Positions 1-10,728 of a stretch of DNA of 64,000 nucleotides are shown in pieces. The stretch lies in NCBI RefSeq assembly GCF_001693335.1, contig NZ_CP016503.1, positions 558,001 to 622,000 of the forward strand, read 5' to 3'. How positions within the stretch are numbered: the first letter of the stretch is position 1; every line of letters starts with the position of its first letter. The notes beneath the pieces were generated by a model. That model was not told the origin of the DNA and did not search any database. It saw only the letters and a program-made list of their open reading frames with translations. The stretch is from Helicobacter enhydrae. Its GTDB lineage: Bacteria > Campylobacterota > Campylobacteria > Campylobacterales > Helicobacteraceae. The position numbers and the translations under genes are program-made.

Positions 1-602
<602 letters not shown>

Positions 603-757
603 ATTGCTTTTAAAGTATTGATAAAACTGCTTGTAATGAATGATTCTAAGTCATCACTGCCTTATTGAATGTATTGCTACACTCTTTTAAAGCAGAGTTA
701 TTGTAGTCTTATTACTATAGGCTATTAACAATGATAAATCAAATAACGCTTAGACAA

Positions 758-798
758 AAGTCTAATCTAAACCTTTGATAAAGACTTAGATTAGACTT
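758..798 (-). other. Hairpin in the tRNA-Ala/23S spacer
   Basis: AAGTCTAATCTAA (758-770) and TTAGATTAGACTT (786-798) form a perfect 13-bp inverted repeat with a 15-nt loop, just downstream of tRNA-Ala in the transcript. There is no U-run, so it is more likely a processing or antitermination structure than a terminator; that role is inferred. The remainder of the spacer (603-757) is AT-rich with no gene. Confidence 0.6.
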
Positions 799-806
799 TG
801 AAATCT

Positions 807-882
807 TGGTGGAGAATAGCGGGATCGAACCGCTGACCTCCTGCGTGCAAAGCAGGCGCTCTCCCAGCTGAGCTAATTCCCC
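807..882 (-). tRNA. tRNA-Ala (anticodon TGC)
   Basis: The minus strand folds as a 76-nt tRNA. A GGGGAAT/ATTCTCC acceptor stem contains one G-U pair, the D arm is AGCTCAG, the anticodon arm is CCTGC-tttgcac-GCAGG with anticodon TGC, the T arm carries GGTTCGATCC, and the CCA end is encoded. It lies between tRNA-Ile and 23S, as is usual for an rRNA operon spacer. Confidence 0.97.
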
Positions 883-885
883 TTA

Positions 886-962
<77 letters not shown>

Positions 963-991
963 CAATGCACCAAAGATAAATAATCTCTGAA

Positions 992-1006
992 AACTAAGCA
1001 AAAGAA
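992..1006 (-). other. 3' arm of the 16S rRNA processing stem
   Basis: In the transcript this reads TTCTTTTGCTTAGTT, the exact reverse complement of AACTAAGCAAAAGAA in the 16S leader (plus 2745-2759). The arms flank 16S and would form a 15-bp helix of the kind RNase III cuts in bacterial rRNA precursors. Complementarity is seen; the processing role is inferred. Confidence 0.7.
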
Positions 1007-1050
1007 GTCAAGTTGAAGCAAAGCAAATGAATGCTTGCTTATCTCTCTTG

Positions 1051-2599
<1,549 letters not shown>

Positions 2600-2744
2600 G
2601 TGTTTGTCCCAAAACTCTGTGTATCACAAGTTATAACTTCAATATAGAAAAATCTATACGGGTTATAAGAGTTGTAATGACATCAGAATATTAAGTCTTA
2701 TTTTTTAAAGTCTTTGTTTGACTTGTAAAGGTTAATACTTAACA

Positions 2745-2759
2745 TTCTTTTGCTTAGTT
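2745..2759 (-). other. 5' arm of the 16S rRNA processing stem
   Basis: In the transcript this reads AACTAAGCAAAAGAA and pairs perfectly over 15 nt with the sequence between 16S and tRNA-Ile (plus 992-1006). It lies about 200 nt upstream of the mature 16S end, where leader processing arms occur. Confidence 0.7.
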
Positions 2760-2806
2760 GTCAAAGATCATTATCTTATTTCAATATCTCAAAAAGACAA
2801 AGCTAT

Positions 2807-2835
2807 AAAATAGAACAACCAAATCAATGTTTCAA
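2807..2835 (-). promoter_or_regulatory. Candidate rRNA operon promoter
   Basis: On the minus strand TTGAAA (2830-2835) and TATTTT (2807-2812) are separated by exactly 17 bp, in the AT-rich region upstream of the 16S processing stem. This fits a housekeeping promoter for the rRNA operon. A nearby TATAGC is an alternative -10. The rest of the gene-free stretch 2836-3037 is AT-rich, with a run of seven G at 2989-2995 and nothing else I recognise. Confidence 0.5.
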
Positions 2836-3037
2836 AACATTTCTAAATGACTAAATTAAAACAATAGTTTTTTGAATCATAAAAATTAAAAAACAAAGCC
2901 AAAATCTAGGAGATAAAAAGTGTCTCACTGATTGGGAAGTGCAATCATACAAACAATAAACTTAAAATCTGCTGAAGTTTTTGAAAAAGGGGGGGAATTT
3001 ATTTGAAATAAGAAAAGATATTGTGCCAAACAGCATC

Positions 3038-3586
3038 TTAAAGAAACTGCCTAGCATATTGTTCGCCAATTTCAAATGCTTTGATATTGAGATCTAATAC
3101 TTTTTTGGGAACTTTGGATTTCATAACCTCAAAAACCACATCACGCTCAATCGCATTTGATAATTCTACACTGACACCCAACGCAACAACAGATTGCGTC
3201 ACTACATTTCCAATCTCATTTTTGGCAATCGAAATAATAGGAATCTCAATAATTTTAAAATGGCTCTTATCCTCTTGGCTTGGTGTAACAAGATTGGAAT
3301 CTACAACAATGATCCCACCTTTTTTGATTCCAGTTTTGAACTGATTGTAACTCACTTGAGCGGTAGAAAGCATAAAGTCAATACTTCCCTCCGTTGCATA
3401 AGGATAAAAAATCGGTTCTTCATCAAGCAAAATATCTACTTTTGTCGGACCACCACGCACTTGGCTTGTGTAACTTGCAGCTTTAATGGCATAGCCACCA
3501 TTGCACATTTTTGCCTCAGCCAATATTTCTCCAGCTAACAACACCCCCTGTCCTCCAACTCCACTAAAACGCAACTGCTTTCTCAT
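3038..3586 (-). CDS. oorC: 2-oxoglutarate:acceptor oxidoreductase, gamma subunit OorC
   Basis: Gamma-type subunit (182 aa) of the four-subunit 2-oxoacid:acceptor oxidoreductase that converts 2-oxoglutarate to succinyl-CoA and passes electrons to a low-potential acceptor; in Helicobacter it replaces 2-oxoglutarate dehydrogenase. The N-terminus carries the family signature GVGGQGV (residues 9-15), and the whole length fits the POR/KOR gamma domain. It is the last gene of oorDABC and overlaps oorB by an ATGA, so the two are probably translationally coupled. The enzyme is cytoplasmic, and the related enzymes are oxygen-sensitive. The gene order D-A-B-C matches H. pylori. Confidence 0.95.
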   Translation of the reverse strand: MRKQLRFSGVGGQGVLLAGEILAEAKMCNGGYAIKAASYTSQVRGGPTKVDILLDEEPIFYPYATEGSIDFMLSTAQVSYNQFKTGIKKGGIIVVDSNLVTPSQEDKSHFKIIEIPIISIAKNEIGNVVTQSVVALGVSVELSNAIERDVVFEVMKSKVPKKVLDLNIKAFEIGEQYARQFL

Positions 3587-4404
3587 TTTTTCTCTCCCCG
3601 TGCCATCAAACGCACTTGCTCATAAGCTTCGCAATATTCTTGAGCTTCCCTCTGATACAAAATACCGCTAGGAAATTTTCCAACTTTCTCTTCGTCACTC
3701 AACATTTCAAATTTTGCCTTTGGAATACTAAGAGAATCAATCCACTTGAGGCAATCCACAGCCTCGCCCATTTTGTTTTTGCGACCCAAATTAATATGGC
3801 AATTGCTAAACACCTCAACAAAGCTAAATCCCTTGTGAGCAAAACTTTGGCTTAAGGTTTTTTGCATTTTCTTGGGCTCCAACACGCTTTCTCGTGCTAC
3901 AAATGTCGCTCCCGCAGATTGTGCCAAAGAACAGGCATCAAAGTTTGGATCGATATTTCCATATTGAGCGGTTACAGTCCAAAACCCTTGTGGAGTTGTG
4001 GGGGAAGTTTGAGAATTAGTCAAACCATAAATAAAGTTATTCACCAAAACAAGATTAAGATCGATATTGCGACGACAGGCGTGTATCGTATGGTTTCCTC
4101 CGATAGCCAATGCATCCCCATCTCCACACACAACGATCACCTTTTTGTCAGGATTTGCAAGTTTAATGCCAGTTGCATAAGCCAAAGCCCTCCCGTGTGT
4201 TGTATGCACGGTATTACAATCAATATAAGAGCTCATACGCCCACTACAACCAATTCCACTCACCACACAAATGTCTTTTTTATCCCAACCATTTGCGTCA
4301 ATTGCCCCAATAATGGCTTTCAAAATGACGCCATCACCACATCCCCAACACCATAAAGTAGGCAATTTATCTGTGCGTAAATATGCATTATAATCTACAG
4401 CCAT
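3583..4404 (-). CDS. oorB: 2-oxoglutarate:acceptor oxidoreductase, beta subunit OorB
   Basis: Thiamine-pyrophosphate subunit (273 aa). CWGCGDG at residues 19-25 and GDGD at 94-97, followed by NN at 122-123, form the TPP/Mg2+ motif. Conserved cysteines near 19, 22 and 53 fit the iron-sulfur cluster known from beta subunits of this family. With OorA it forms the decarboxylating core that makes succinyl-CoA from 2-oxoglutarate. The start overlaps the oorA stop (TAATG) and the end overlaps the oorC start (ATGA), so it sits inside one operon. Confidence 0.95.
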   Translation of the reverse strand: MAVDYNAYLRTDKLPTLWCWGCGDGVILKAIIGAIDANGWDKKDICVVSGIGCSGRMSSYIDCNTVHTTHGRALAYATGIKLANPDKKVIVVCGDGDALAIGGNHTIHACRRNIDLNLVLVNNFIYGLTNSQTSPTTPQGFWTVTAQYGNIDPNFDACSLAQSAGATFVARESVLEPKKMQKTLSQSFAHKGFSFVEVFSNCHINLGRKNKMGEAVDCLKWIDSLSIPKAKFEMLSDEEKVGKFPSGILYQREAQEYCEAYEQVRLMARGEKK

Positions 4405-5537
4405 TATTGTCTCCTTGAAATAATTTGCTTAATTCTCTGTGTCATTACATCTGGATCGATAGGACGCCCATCGGCTTGACCCAAAAACTCTACTTTTTCT
4501 TGCAAAACACCCTCAATCTCATAAAGATATTGCCCTTGATTCAATTCGATCACAATGACACATTTTGCTTTTCCCAACAACTCTTGAAGTTTGTTGGGGG
4601 CAAGGGGATAAAGAAGCTTTGGAGAAAGGATCCCAATTTTTATCCCCTCATTTCTTAGAGCATTCACTGCTTCAACTGCCGAAAGATAGACAGAGCCATA
4701 AGCTACAATCATTATTTCTGCATCATCAGCTTCATAACCCACAAATTCACTCAAATCTTCTGCACGCGTTTTGATCTTGCCACACAAACGATCAATCAAT
4801 GCTTGAGCCAACTCCCTATCTTCGCTAGGGAAGCCGCCTTTGCCGTGATGAAGTCCTGTGACATGATAATAATATCCACCAAAAAAAGGATTGAGGACTG
4901 CGGGGGTATTCTCGGCAACGCCATAAGGAAAATACTCCTTTGGATCTCCTTCAAAAACTTTGCGTTTGGATATTTTCAACTCATTGATTTCGGGTAAAAA
5001 AACCTTACCATACATATGTCCAATGCTTTCATCAAGCAACAAAAACACTGGAGTCATCAATTCTTCAGCAAGATTAAATGCCTTGATTGTTTGCATATAA
5101 ACTTCTTCCAATGTAGAAGGAGCCACAACAACAGCTTGAAAATCCCCGTGTGTTGGATGCTTCACAAACTCCACATCACCTTGAGAAACCCTTGTGGGTA
5201 GTCCCGTTGATGGACCACCACGCATAACATCTACAATCACCAAAGGAGTTTCTGTCATAAACGCATAGCCAATCTGCTCGGCTTTCAGAGAGATGCCCGG
5301 TCCTGAACTTGCAGTCATTGCTTTTGCGCCACTCATTGAAGCACCCAAAGCCACACAAATCCCACTAATCTCATCTTCCATCTGGATAAAAGTTCCATTG
5401 ATTTTTGGAAGCCTTACACTCATTTCGTGCGCTATTTCACTTGATGGGGTGATAGGATACCCTCCAAAAAAATTACAACCACAATCAATCGCAGCTAATG
5501 CCACCAATTCATTTCCATTGATAATCAACTCTCTCAT
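4404..5537 (-). CDS. oorA: 2-oxoglutarate:acceptor oxidoreductase, alpha subunit OorA
   Basis: Alpha subunit (377 aa) of the 2-oxoglutarate oxidoreductase. The N-terminal half has the pyrimidine-binding fold with GGYPITPSSEI near residue 26, and the C-terminal part has the transketolase C-like domain. The length is usual for the family when the gamma domain is separate. The start overlaps the oorD stop by ATGA. It pairs with OorB to bind TPP and the 2-oxoacid. In a microaerophile lacking 2-oxoglutarate dehydrogenase this complex links the two halves of the citric acid cycle; that role is established for H. pylori OOR and inferred here. Confidence 0.95.
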   Translation of the reverse strand: MRELIINGNELVALAAIDCGCNFFGGYPITPSSEIAHEMSVRLPKINGTFIQMEDEISGICVALGASMSGAKAMTASSGPGISLKAEQIGYAFMTETPLVIVDVMRGGPSTGLPTRVSQGDVEFVKHPTHGDFQAVVVAPSTLEEVYMQTIKAFNLAEELMTPVFLLLDESIGHMYGKVFLPEINELKISKRKVFEGDPKEYFPYGVAENTPAVLNPFFGGYYYHVTGLHHGKGGFPSEDRELAQALIDRLCGKIKTRAEDLSEFVGYEADDAEIMIVAYGSVYLSAVEAVNALRNEGIKIGILSPKLLYPLAPNKLQELLGKAKCVIVIELNQGQYLYEIEGVLQEKVEFLGQADGRPIDPDVMTQRIKQIISRRQ

Positions 5538-5848
5538 TCACATCCTCCAAATTCAGCCGGAAGCATAAAGTGGTTTGCTTTGATTTTTTTGCCTCTTTCT
5601 TGTGCCTCGTGGCTACTTTTGGCAAATTTGTATTCTCCTTTATCTGCTACAAAAATTGCAAAATCCGGGCAATGTGTTTCACACTCACGACAACCAATGC
5701 AACTATCTTTGAAAGAAACCTCAGCAACCTTGCCTAAGATTTTTTTAGAATCCAAACGCATCGACAAAACACCAACTGGACAAACCGATGCACAAATATC
5801 ACACCCCTTGCACCTTTCTTCTATCACCCATACAGGCACATCTTTCAT
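5534..5848 (-). CDS. oorD: 2-oxoglutarate:acceptor oxidoreductase, ferredoxin-like delta subunit OorD
   Basis: Small 104-aa electron-transfer subunit with two complete 4Fe-4S ligand sets: C13-C16-C19-C23 and C50-C53-C56-C60, both CxxCxxCxxxC. It relays electrons from the TPP core to the external acceptor. It is the first gene of oorDABC, with a strong ribosome-binding site (AAGGAGG) 5 nt before the ATG and a TATAAT box 33 bp upstream. The 64-bp gap to the mltG end allows both co-transcription from mltG and an own promoter. Confidence 0.95.
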   Translation of the reverse strand: MKDVPVWVIEERCKGCDICASVCPVGVLSMRLDSKKILGKVAEVSFKDSCIGCRECETHCPDFAIFVADKGEYKFAKSSHEAQERGKKIKANHFMLPAEFGGCE

Positions 5849-5880
5849 ACGCCCTCCTTAACAAAGCTTCTAAACTCGAG

Positions 5881-5886
5881 ATTATA
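5881..5886 (-). promoter_or_regulatory. -10 box of the oorDABC promoter
   Basis: TATAAT on the minus strand, 33 bp before the oorD ATG, in the AT-rich gap after mltG. Epsilonproteobacterial sigma-70 promoters usually show a strong -10 with a poorly conserved -35, as here. Confidence 0.6.
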
Positions 5887-5912
5887 TTAACTAAAAGCCT
5901 AACATTACCATT

Positions 5913-6851
5913 TTATTTTTGAAAATTTTTCAAATGCTCTTGATAGCTCGTAGAAAAACTATGTTTCCCCTCTTTGTTTCTCACAAAATAGAGATATGGG
6001 ACATCAGCAGGTTTCAATGCAGCCCTGATAGATTCTACACTAACACTACCGCTAGGACACGCAGAGATACCTTTGTGTTTATAGGTATTATAAGGGCTTT
6101 GATCTTCGCGAATGCGTTGTGGGGTAACTTTACTATGAGAATACTTCCCATAATTCAAACTTCCATCCATTTGCAAAGCCATACCCCTAGCAATCCGATT
6201 GTCAATGACAGCAGAAATCAAAGGCATTTCATCAATACCTGCAGATTCTTTTTGGATAATTGAAGCCTTGCTCAATGTTTTTTTCCACTGCAAACTATCA
6301 ATAGACAAACCAAAATCCCTAGCTATTGTGATGTATTGCTTTTGAGAGTATGAGAGCAAGTGCTCAAGCAAATCTTTGGCACCAATGCCATAAGGGACCC
6401 TATAAGTCTGTGGAATGAAATTGCCCTCTTCACACTCCACCATACCCACATACTCTCTCCACAAAGTTTCTTTGGGTATTTGAAGCACGCGTGCAATTTC
6501 TTCAAAAAAGAAATAAGTCGTTTCTCCGGGGATCAATGTAATGCTAACAAGTGCGGATTTGGAACGCGTGATTTTATAGAGCAAATCAGCCTTTTTGATT
6601 TGTGTCTCACCCAAATCAATCCATCCCATTTGCGGATGCCCCAAAAAACGCAAAAACCAAGAATCCAAACGATTGGTATCAATTTGTATGCTACCCAAAT
6701 ATGCTATAATGGATTTAATTGAGCCATTGGGAACGACAATCAGTTTTGGCACAGAAATCACTAAATTACAATAAAAAAGAATACAAATGCATAAACCAAA
6801 AAAGAAATCAAACAAAATCCTTATCACATTGAGTGTTCTGGGGGGATTCAT
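5913..6851 (-). CDS. mltG: Endolytic murein transglycosylase MltG (YceG family)
   Basis: Inner-membrane endolytic transglycosylase (312 aa) that cuts nascent glycan strands and limits their length. An N-terminal membrane segment spans about residues 9-33. The YceG domain contains the catalytic glutamate in IIQKESAG (E202), followed by the family's LQMDGSLNYG and YNTYKHKGISACPSG stretches. Older annotations call this family aminodeoxychorismate lyase. The chosen ATG supplies the membrane anchor; any start inside position 6787 would remove it, so the gene genuinely overlaps the divergent AsmA-like gene by 65 bp. It precedes oorDABC, as in H. pylori. Confidence 0.9.
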   Translation of the reverse strand: MNPPRTLNVIRILFDFFFGLCICILFYCNLVISVPKLIVVPNGSIKSIIAYLGSIQIDTNRLDSWFLRFLGHPQMGWIDLGETQIKKADLLYKITRSKSALVSITLIPGETTYFFFEEIARVLQIPKETLWREYVGMVECEEGNFIPQTYRVPYGIGAKDLLEHLLSYSQKQYITIARDFGLSIDSLQWKKTLSKASIIQKESAGIDEMPLISAVIDNRIARGMALQMDGSLNYGKYSHSKVTPQRIREDQSPYNTYKHKGISACPSGSVSVESIRAALKPADVPYLYFVRNKEGKHSFSTSYQEHLKNFQK

Positions 6852-9453
6852 TGCTATAGCCCTCTTATACTTTTTCTTTTTGCTCTCTTCTGGAATCCAT
6901 TTACGCCATTTCCAAATCTACAACACCACCTTGAATGGATTATATCTAAAGCTAGACAATAAGCTAGTGCTCACGCTTGATGAGCTTGTTCTCACATCAG
7001 ATCAAAGCGAAAGCTCCACACTCAATCCACAAGATGCTTTTGGTTGGTTTCAAAACAGCTTGATTGCGATGTCATATTTCCAAAAAATACAAATCAAAAA
7101 AATCATCTTCCCCAACAAAGAACAAGCTTCTATTCTGTATGATGGAAAACAATATGAGCTTATCTTCCCCTCGCTCAAAGCTCATTTTGAAATCACCCAA
7201 AAGCAAGACGATCTACTCTTGGAAGTCGAAAAACTTGACTTTGAGCAAATGCAGATCGCACTCAAAGGCAGTCTCAATTTCTCTCCACACAAAAAACAAT
7301 TAGTTTTTAATCTTATCGCCAATACCTATCGCGAAAATATAAACGAAAGTGAAAAAGCCATTATCAAAGGAGATAGCAATCTCAAAAAACTCAATGTCCA
7401 AATCTATACCACGCCCATCAAAAATCTCAAGGCATTCCAAAAAGAGATTGCCCAACTCCCAACGCTTGATGATTGGCTCATGCAAAAAGCTTCATTTGAT
7501 AGCATCAGGATCACCAATCTCTACTTCACCACAACGCTTGATGAGCGTTTTACAAAAAATCTCCTCAAAAGCCTCTATGCCGAAGTCCAAGTCAGCAATG
7601 TCAATCTCAAACTTCAAGAAGCACTAGAGCCTATCCAAACACCTTTGCTCACAATGCGTTACAAAAGCAACAAATTGGGTTTTGAGCTAGAGAATCCTAC
7701 CTATGCAGACATCTCACTTCAGGGGAGCAAAGTGGAGATTCTTGATTTGGATTCAAACCCAAAAACCATTGTTTCACTGCGATCTACAAATGCTGTTTTG
7801 GATGAGCGTATGCATCAACTTCTACAAGCCTATGATGTGGATTTTGACATCAATCAATCCAGTTCTCTCCTTGATCTAAAGCTCCAGCTTGCATTCTCCA
7901 CTAACCAAGACGACACGACACGCTTTGAAGCTTTGGGAGAAATCACTTCTCAAAATGCACAACTCGATATTTTTGGAATGCCATTGTTTGCCAAAACACT
8001 CAAAACCCAATTAGACATCACGCCAGAAGAACAAAAAATCTACATCACAGAAAGCGAGGTTGCACTTGAAAATCCAAAACTCTCAGGACTGATTGATTGC
8101 CAAATCGACTTGAACACCCAGCAACTTACAGGGGAGATCACTCCACAGCTTTTGGATATTTCATTTGGCGACACTCCAATCACCCAAATCCTAAAAATCC
8201 AAAATGCCACCCAGCCTTTTGATGTCCAACTTGACTTCGCAGATCAAACCACTCTTACGATTCCAGAGTTTGAAACCCAAATTATTTTTGATACCAACAA
8301 ACAAATCAATCTAGAAAATCTTTCCAAACTCTATCCCTTCTCTCCAATGCTCCAACATTTAGCAATCCAAGCAGGTAGTGCAAACCTACAAACCAAAGAT
8401 TTTGAACACTTCATCATCCAAACTCGCCTTAAGCAACTCACCTATCCTATTTTTGATTCACATTGGAATCCCATCACAGAGCTTGAAGCCACCATCAAAA
8501 TAGACCCCCACAATTTCTCACTCGCAACCACAGACAATCATTTGCAAATCGATTTTCAAGATCAATTCCTCAAAGTCCTGCTCAAGAACTATTATTTCAC
8601 CACCTCAGCAATTCAAGACAACAAAGTCCCTATACTTGCTTTTTTGGCAAAAAATCAGGAGCAAGAAGAAACAACAGAGGCACAACAGCAACATTCAGAC
8701 ACGCCGACTCTGAAAGTCTATTTCGAATCTCAAAACTCCAAAATCAAATACAAACAAGTGATTGTTCCTAGCGATGAGATTGTCATCAATTACAAAAACG
8801 GCAAAATCAAAGGGGATTTGATGTATAAAAATGGTATTGCCAATTTGGATTTTTATGATGACATTATCAAATTCAAAGCCAATAATTTTAGTCCATCATT
8901 TGTCAATACCTTATTTGGCAAAGATATCGTCGAAGGTGGATTATTTGGCATCAAAGGAATCTACAAAAACAAAGTATTGCGTGCAGAAGTTGAAATACAA
9001 AACACAATCTTTAAAAACTTCGCCACACTTCAAAATGTGCTTGGTTTGATTGATACCATTCCCTCACTGATTGTATTCAAAAAACCCGGGCTTGGTGCCA
9101 ATGGATACCAAATCGAACAAGGACGCATTAGAATCAATCTCAACGATGAATATCTTGCTCTCAAAAAAATCGATTTGGTCGGCAATTCTATCGATGTGAG
9201 CGGTGGTGGGATTATCACACTTGCGACACAGGAAATGGATATTGCCCTAACAATTTCAACAATCAAATCCCTCTCTGAAGTTTTAAGCAAAATTCCAATT
9301 GTTGGATATTTATTATTAGGCAAAGAAGGTAAAATATCAACAGGTGTAATTTTGAAAGGAACGCTTGAAAAACCAAAATCTGAAGTCACAATCGCCGAAG
9401 ATATCATCAGTGCGCCATTTAAAATCATCGAGAGAATCTTTACATCAGACTAA
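6787..9453 (+). CDS. AsmA/YhdP-like membrane-anchored envelope protein
   Basis: Large 888-aa protein with one N-terminal transmembrane segment (about residues 11-31) and a long beta-rich periplasmic region. The last 200 residues resemble the AsmA/YhdP C-terminal domain, with a long run of GG- and IDLVGN-type beta strands and an amphipathic IPIVGYLLLGKEG segment. Such proteins are bridge-like lipid carriers or assembly factors between inner and outer membrane; function here is inferred from that resemblance. The ribosome-binding site is weak (AAAGAATACAA before the ATG). Its first 65 bp are antisense to the mltG start, so the two share a very compact divergent region. Confidence 0.8.
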   Translation: MHKPKKKSNKILITLSVLGGFIAIALLYFFFLLSSGIHLRHFQIYNTTLNGLYLKLDNKLVLTLDELVLTSDQSESSTLNPQDAFGWFQNSLIAMSYFQKIQIKKIIFPNKEQASILYDGKQYELIFPSLKAHFEITQKQDDLLLEVEKLDFEQMQIALKGSLNFSPHKKQLVFNLIANTYRENINESEKAIIKGDSNLKKLNVQIYTTPIKNLKAFQKEIAQLPTLDDWLMQKASFDSIRITNLYFTTTLDERFTKNLLKSLYAEVQVSNVNLKLQEALEPIQTPLLTMRYKSNKLGFELENPTYADISLQGSKVEILDLDSNPKTIVSLRSTNAVLDERMHQLLQAYDVDFDINQSSSLLDLKLQLAFSTNQDDTTRFEALGEITSQNAQLDIFGMPLFAKTLKTQLDITPEEQKIYITESEVALENPKLSGLIDCQIDLNTQQLTGEITPQLLDISFGDTPITQILKIQNATQPFDVQLDFADQTTLTIPEFETQIIFDTNKQINLENLSKLYPFSPMLQHLAIQAGSANLQTKDFEHFIIQTRLKQLTYPIFDSHWNPITELEATIKIDPHNFSLATTDNHLQIDFQDQFLKVLLKNYYFTTSAIQDNKVPILAFLAKNQEQEETTEAQQQHSDTPTLKVYFESQNSKIKYKQVIVPSDEIVINYKNGKIKGDLMYKNGIANLDFYDDIIKFKANNFSPSFVNTLFGKDIVEGGLFGIKGIYKNKVLRAEVEIQNTIFKNFATLQNVLGLIDTIPSLIVFKKPGLGANGYQIEQGRIRINLNDEYLALKKIDLVGNSIDVSGGGIITLATQEMDIALTISTIKSLSEVLSKIPIVGYLLLGKEGKISTGVILKGTLEKPKSEVTIAEDIISAPFKIIERIFTSD

Positions 9454-9462
9454 GGAGATCTT

Positions 9463-9690
9463 ATGACACTTTTTGAGGGCAACCCAAACCAATCATACAA
9501 AGTTTGTGCCATACACACTCAAGATATGGCATTAAAAAATAGATTATTTTCGATGGGCATTTCCAAAGATGCAAAAATCACAATCGACTGCTTCACGCCA
9601 AACAAAGCCACCCTTGCAGTCCAAGTCAATCAAACCAAAATCGCTCTTAGAAACACAGAAGCACAAAACATTATCGTTGAGGCAATATGA
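9463..9690 (+). CDS. FeoA-like small SH3-fold protein
   Basis: A 75-aa protein of the FeoA type. It has a short beta-rich sequence with the NRLFSMGISKDAKI segment typical of FeoA (KxRLxxMGxxxGxxI) and a final small-barrel strand. FeoA domains bind or modulate the FeoB ferrous iron transporter. No feoB is adjacent; the gene sits between the AsmA-like gene and nth, overlapping nth by ATGA. It has a clear RBS (AAGGAGA) and is a real gene, but its partner and role are inferred. Stand-alone FeoA-like proteins also exist as regulators in other families. Confidence 0.8.
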   Translation: MTLFEGNPNQSYKVCAIHTQDMALKNRLFSMGISKDAKITIDCFTPNKATLAVQVNQTKIALRNTEAQNIIVEAI

Positions 9691-10316
9691 GCCAAAAGGC
9701 ACAAATCATCAAAAAACGATTCTTGTTGCACTATCAGCATCCAAAAACAGAATTGAAATACAACAATCTCTATGAGCTTCTTGTCTGTGTGATGCTTTCT
9801 GCACAATGCACTGATAAAAGAGTCAATCTCATCACCCCAGCCCTTTTTGCTACATATCCCACCATTGCCATCCTTGCTCAAGCAGATCTTGAAGAGGTAA
9901 AATCCCACATCCAAAGTTGTTCTTTTTTTAACAACAAGGCTCAAAACCTTATTGCAATGGCACAAAAAGTGATTCAAGATTTTGATGGCAAGATACCCCA
10001 CACACAAGAAGAACTCAAAACGCTTCCGGGGGTTGGGCAAAAAACTGCCAATGTTGTTTTGATTGAGTATTTTGAGCAAAACTTTATGGCTGTGGATACT
10101 CATGTTTTTAGAGTTTCTCATCGTTTAGGACTTAGCAAATCAAAAACGGCGGCAAAAACAGAGGAAGATTTAGTAAAATTATTTAGAGATAATTTAAGTC
10201 CTTTACATCAAGCATTCGTTTTGTTTGGTCGCTATATTTGCAAGGCACTCAAACCTGATTGCCAACATTGTTTCGTGCAGGACTTATGTGTGACAAAACA
10301 AAATTTTAAACCATAA
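9687..10316 (+). CDS. nth: Endonuclease III
   Basis: DNA glycosylase/AP lyase (209 aa) for oxidised pyrimidines in base-excision repair. The helix-hairpin-helix LPGVGQKTANVV contains the catalytic Lys119, and the catalytic Asp137 lies in VDTHVFRVSHRL. The C-terminal 4Fe-4S ligands C185, C192, C195 and C201 follow C-X6-C-X2-C-X5-C exactly. Length is normal. The start ATG overlaps the stop of the FeoA-like gene. It is placed before the flagellar switch genes, as in H. pylori. Confidence 0.97.
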   Translation: MSQKAQIIKKRFLLHYQHPKTELKYNNLYELLVCVMLSAQCTDKRVNLITPALFATYPTIAILAQADLEEVKSHIQSCSFFNNKAQNLIAMAQKVIQDFDGKIPHTQEELKTLPGVGQKTANVVLIEYFEQNFMAVDTHVFRVSHRLGLSKSKTAAKTEEDLVKLFRDNLSPLHQAFVLFGRYICKALKPDCQHCFVQDLCVTKQNFKP

Positions 10317-10334
10317 ACAAGACAAGGAAAGTCA

Positions 10335-10724
10335 ATGAACCCTCTTATTTCTAGCTTTATTGAAACTATCCAATCAAGCATCAATATCAAACCCACGCAA
10401 ATCTCTGAAGGGGTGCGTCAAGGCTTTGTTTCTAGCATCAAACTTCAGAATCAAGAGATCTTTTTTTGTTGTGAATTGACTTTTCTCAAACTTCTAGCAA
10501 GTGAAATGCTTTTTGAAGATCAGCCTAGTCAAGAGATTTTGCTTGACTTGAGCAAAGAACTAGCCAATCTTGTTGTGGGACACGCCAAGGTTTTATATTC
10601 CAAACAAAACAAACATCTCAATCTTGGGACACCGCAATTTTGGGGAGAGGATTATACAATCCAACAAAACAATGGACTGCATTTTGAACTAAATGGGACA
10701 AAATGCAGTATCTATATGGAGTGA
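10335..10724 (+). CDS. CheX-like chemotaxis phosphatase-family protein
   Basis: A 129-aa single-domain protein resembling the CheX/CheC/FliY family. The central helix KELANLVVGHAK carries the ExxN pair (E75, N78) that in CheX and FliY inserts into CheY-P to hydrolyse it, and the PQF segment follows as in CheX (ELANxxxGxAK...LxxPxx). It lies between nth and fliN and ends 4 bp before the fliN start, so it is probably co-expressed with the motor switch. I infer a CheY-phosphatase or switch-linked role. A degenerate FliY N-domain is the alternative reading. Confidence 0.7.
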   Translation: MNPLISSFIETIQSSINIKPTQISEGVRQGFVSSIKLQNQEIFFCCELTFLKLLASEMLFEDQPSQEILLDLSKELANLVVGHAKVLYSKQNKHLNLGTPQFWGEDYTIQQNNGLHFELNGTKCSIYME

Positions 10725-10728
10725 CAAA

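Noticed and set aside
2989-2995. Seven-G run between oorC and the rRNA promoter
   Set aside because: Short, intergenic, not at a start, frame or promoter element; no sign of a switch role.
7300-7485. Minus-strand ORF inside the AsmA-like gene
   Set aside because: Shadow of the long plus-strand gene with no RBS or family match.
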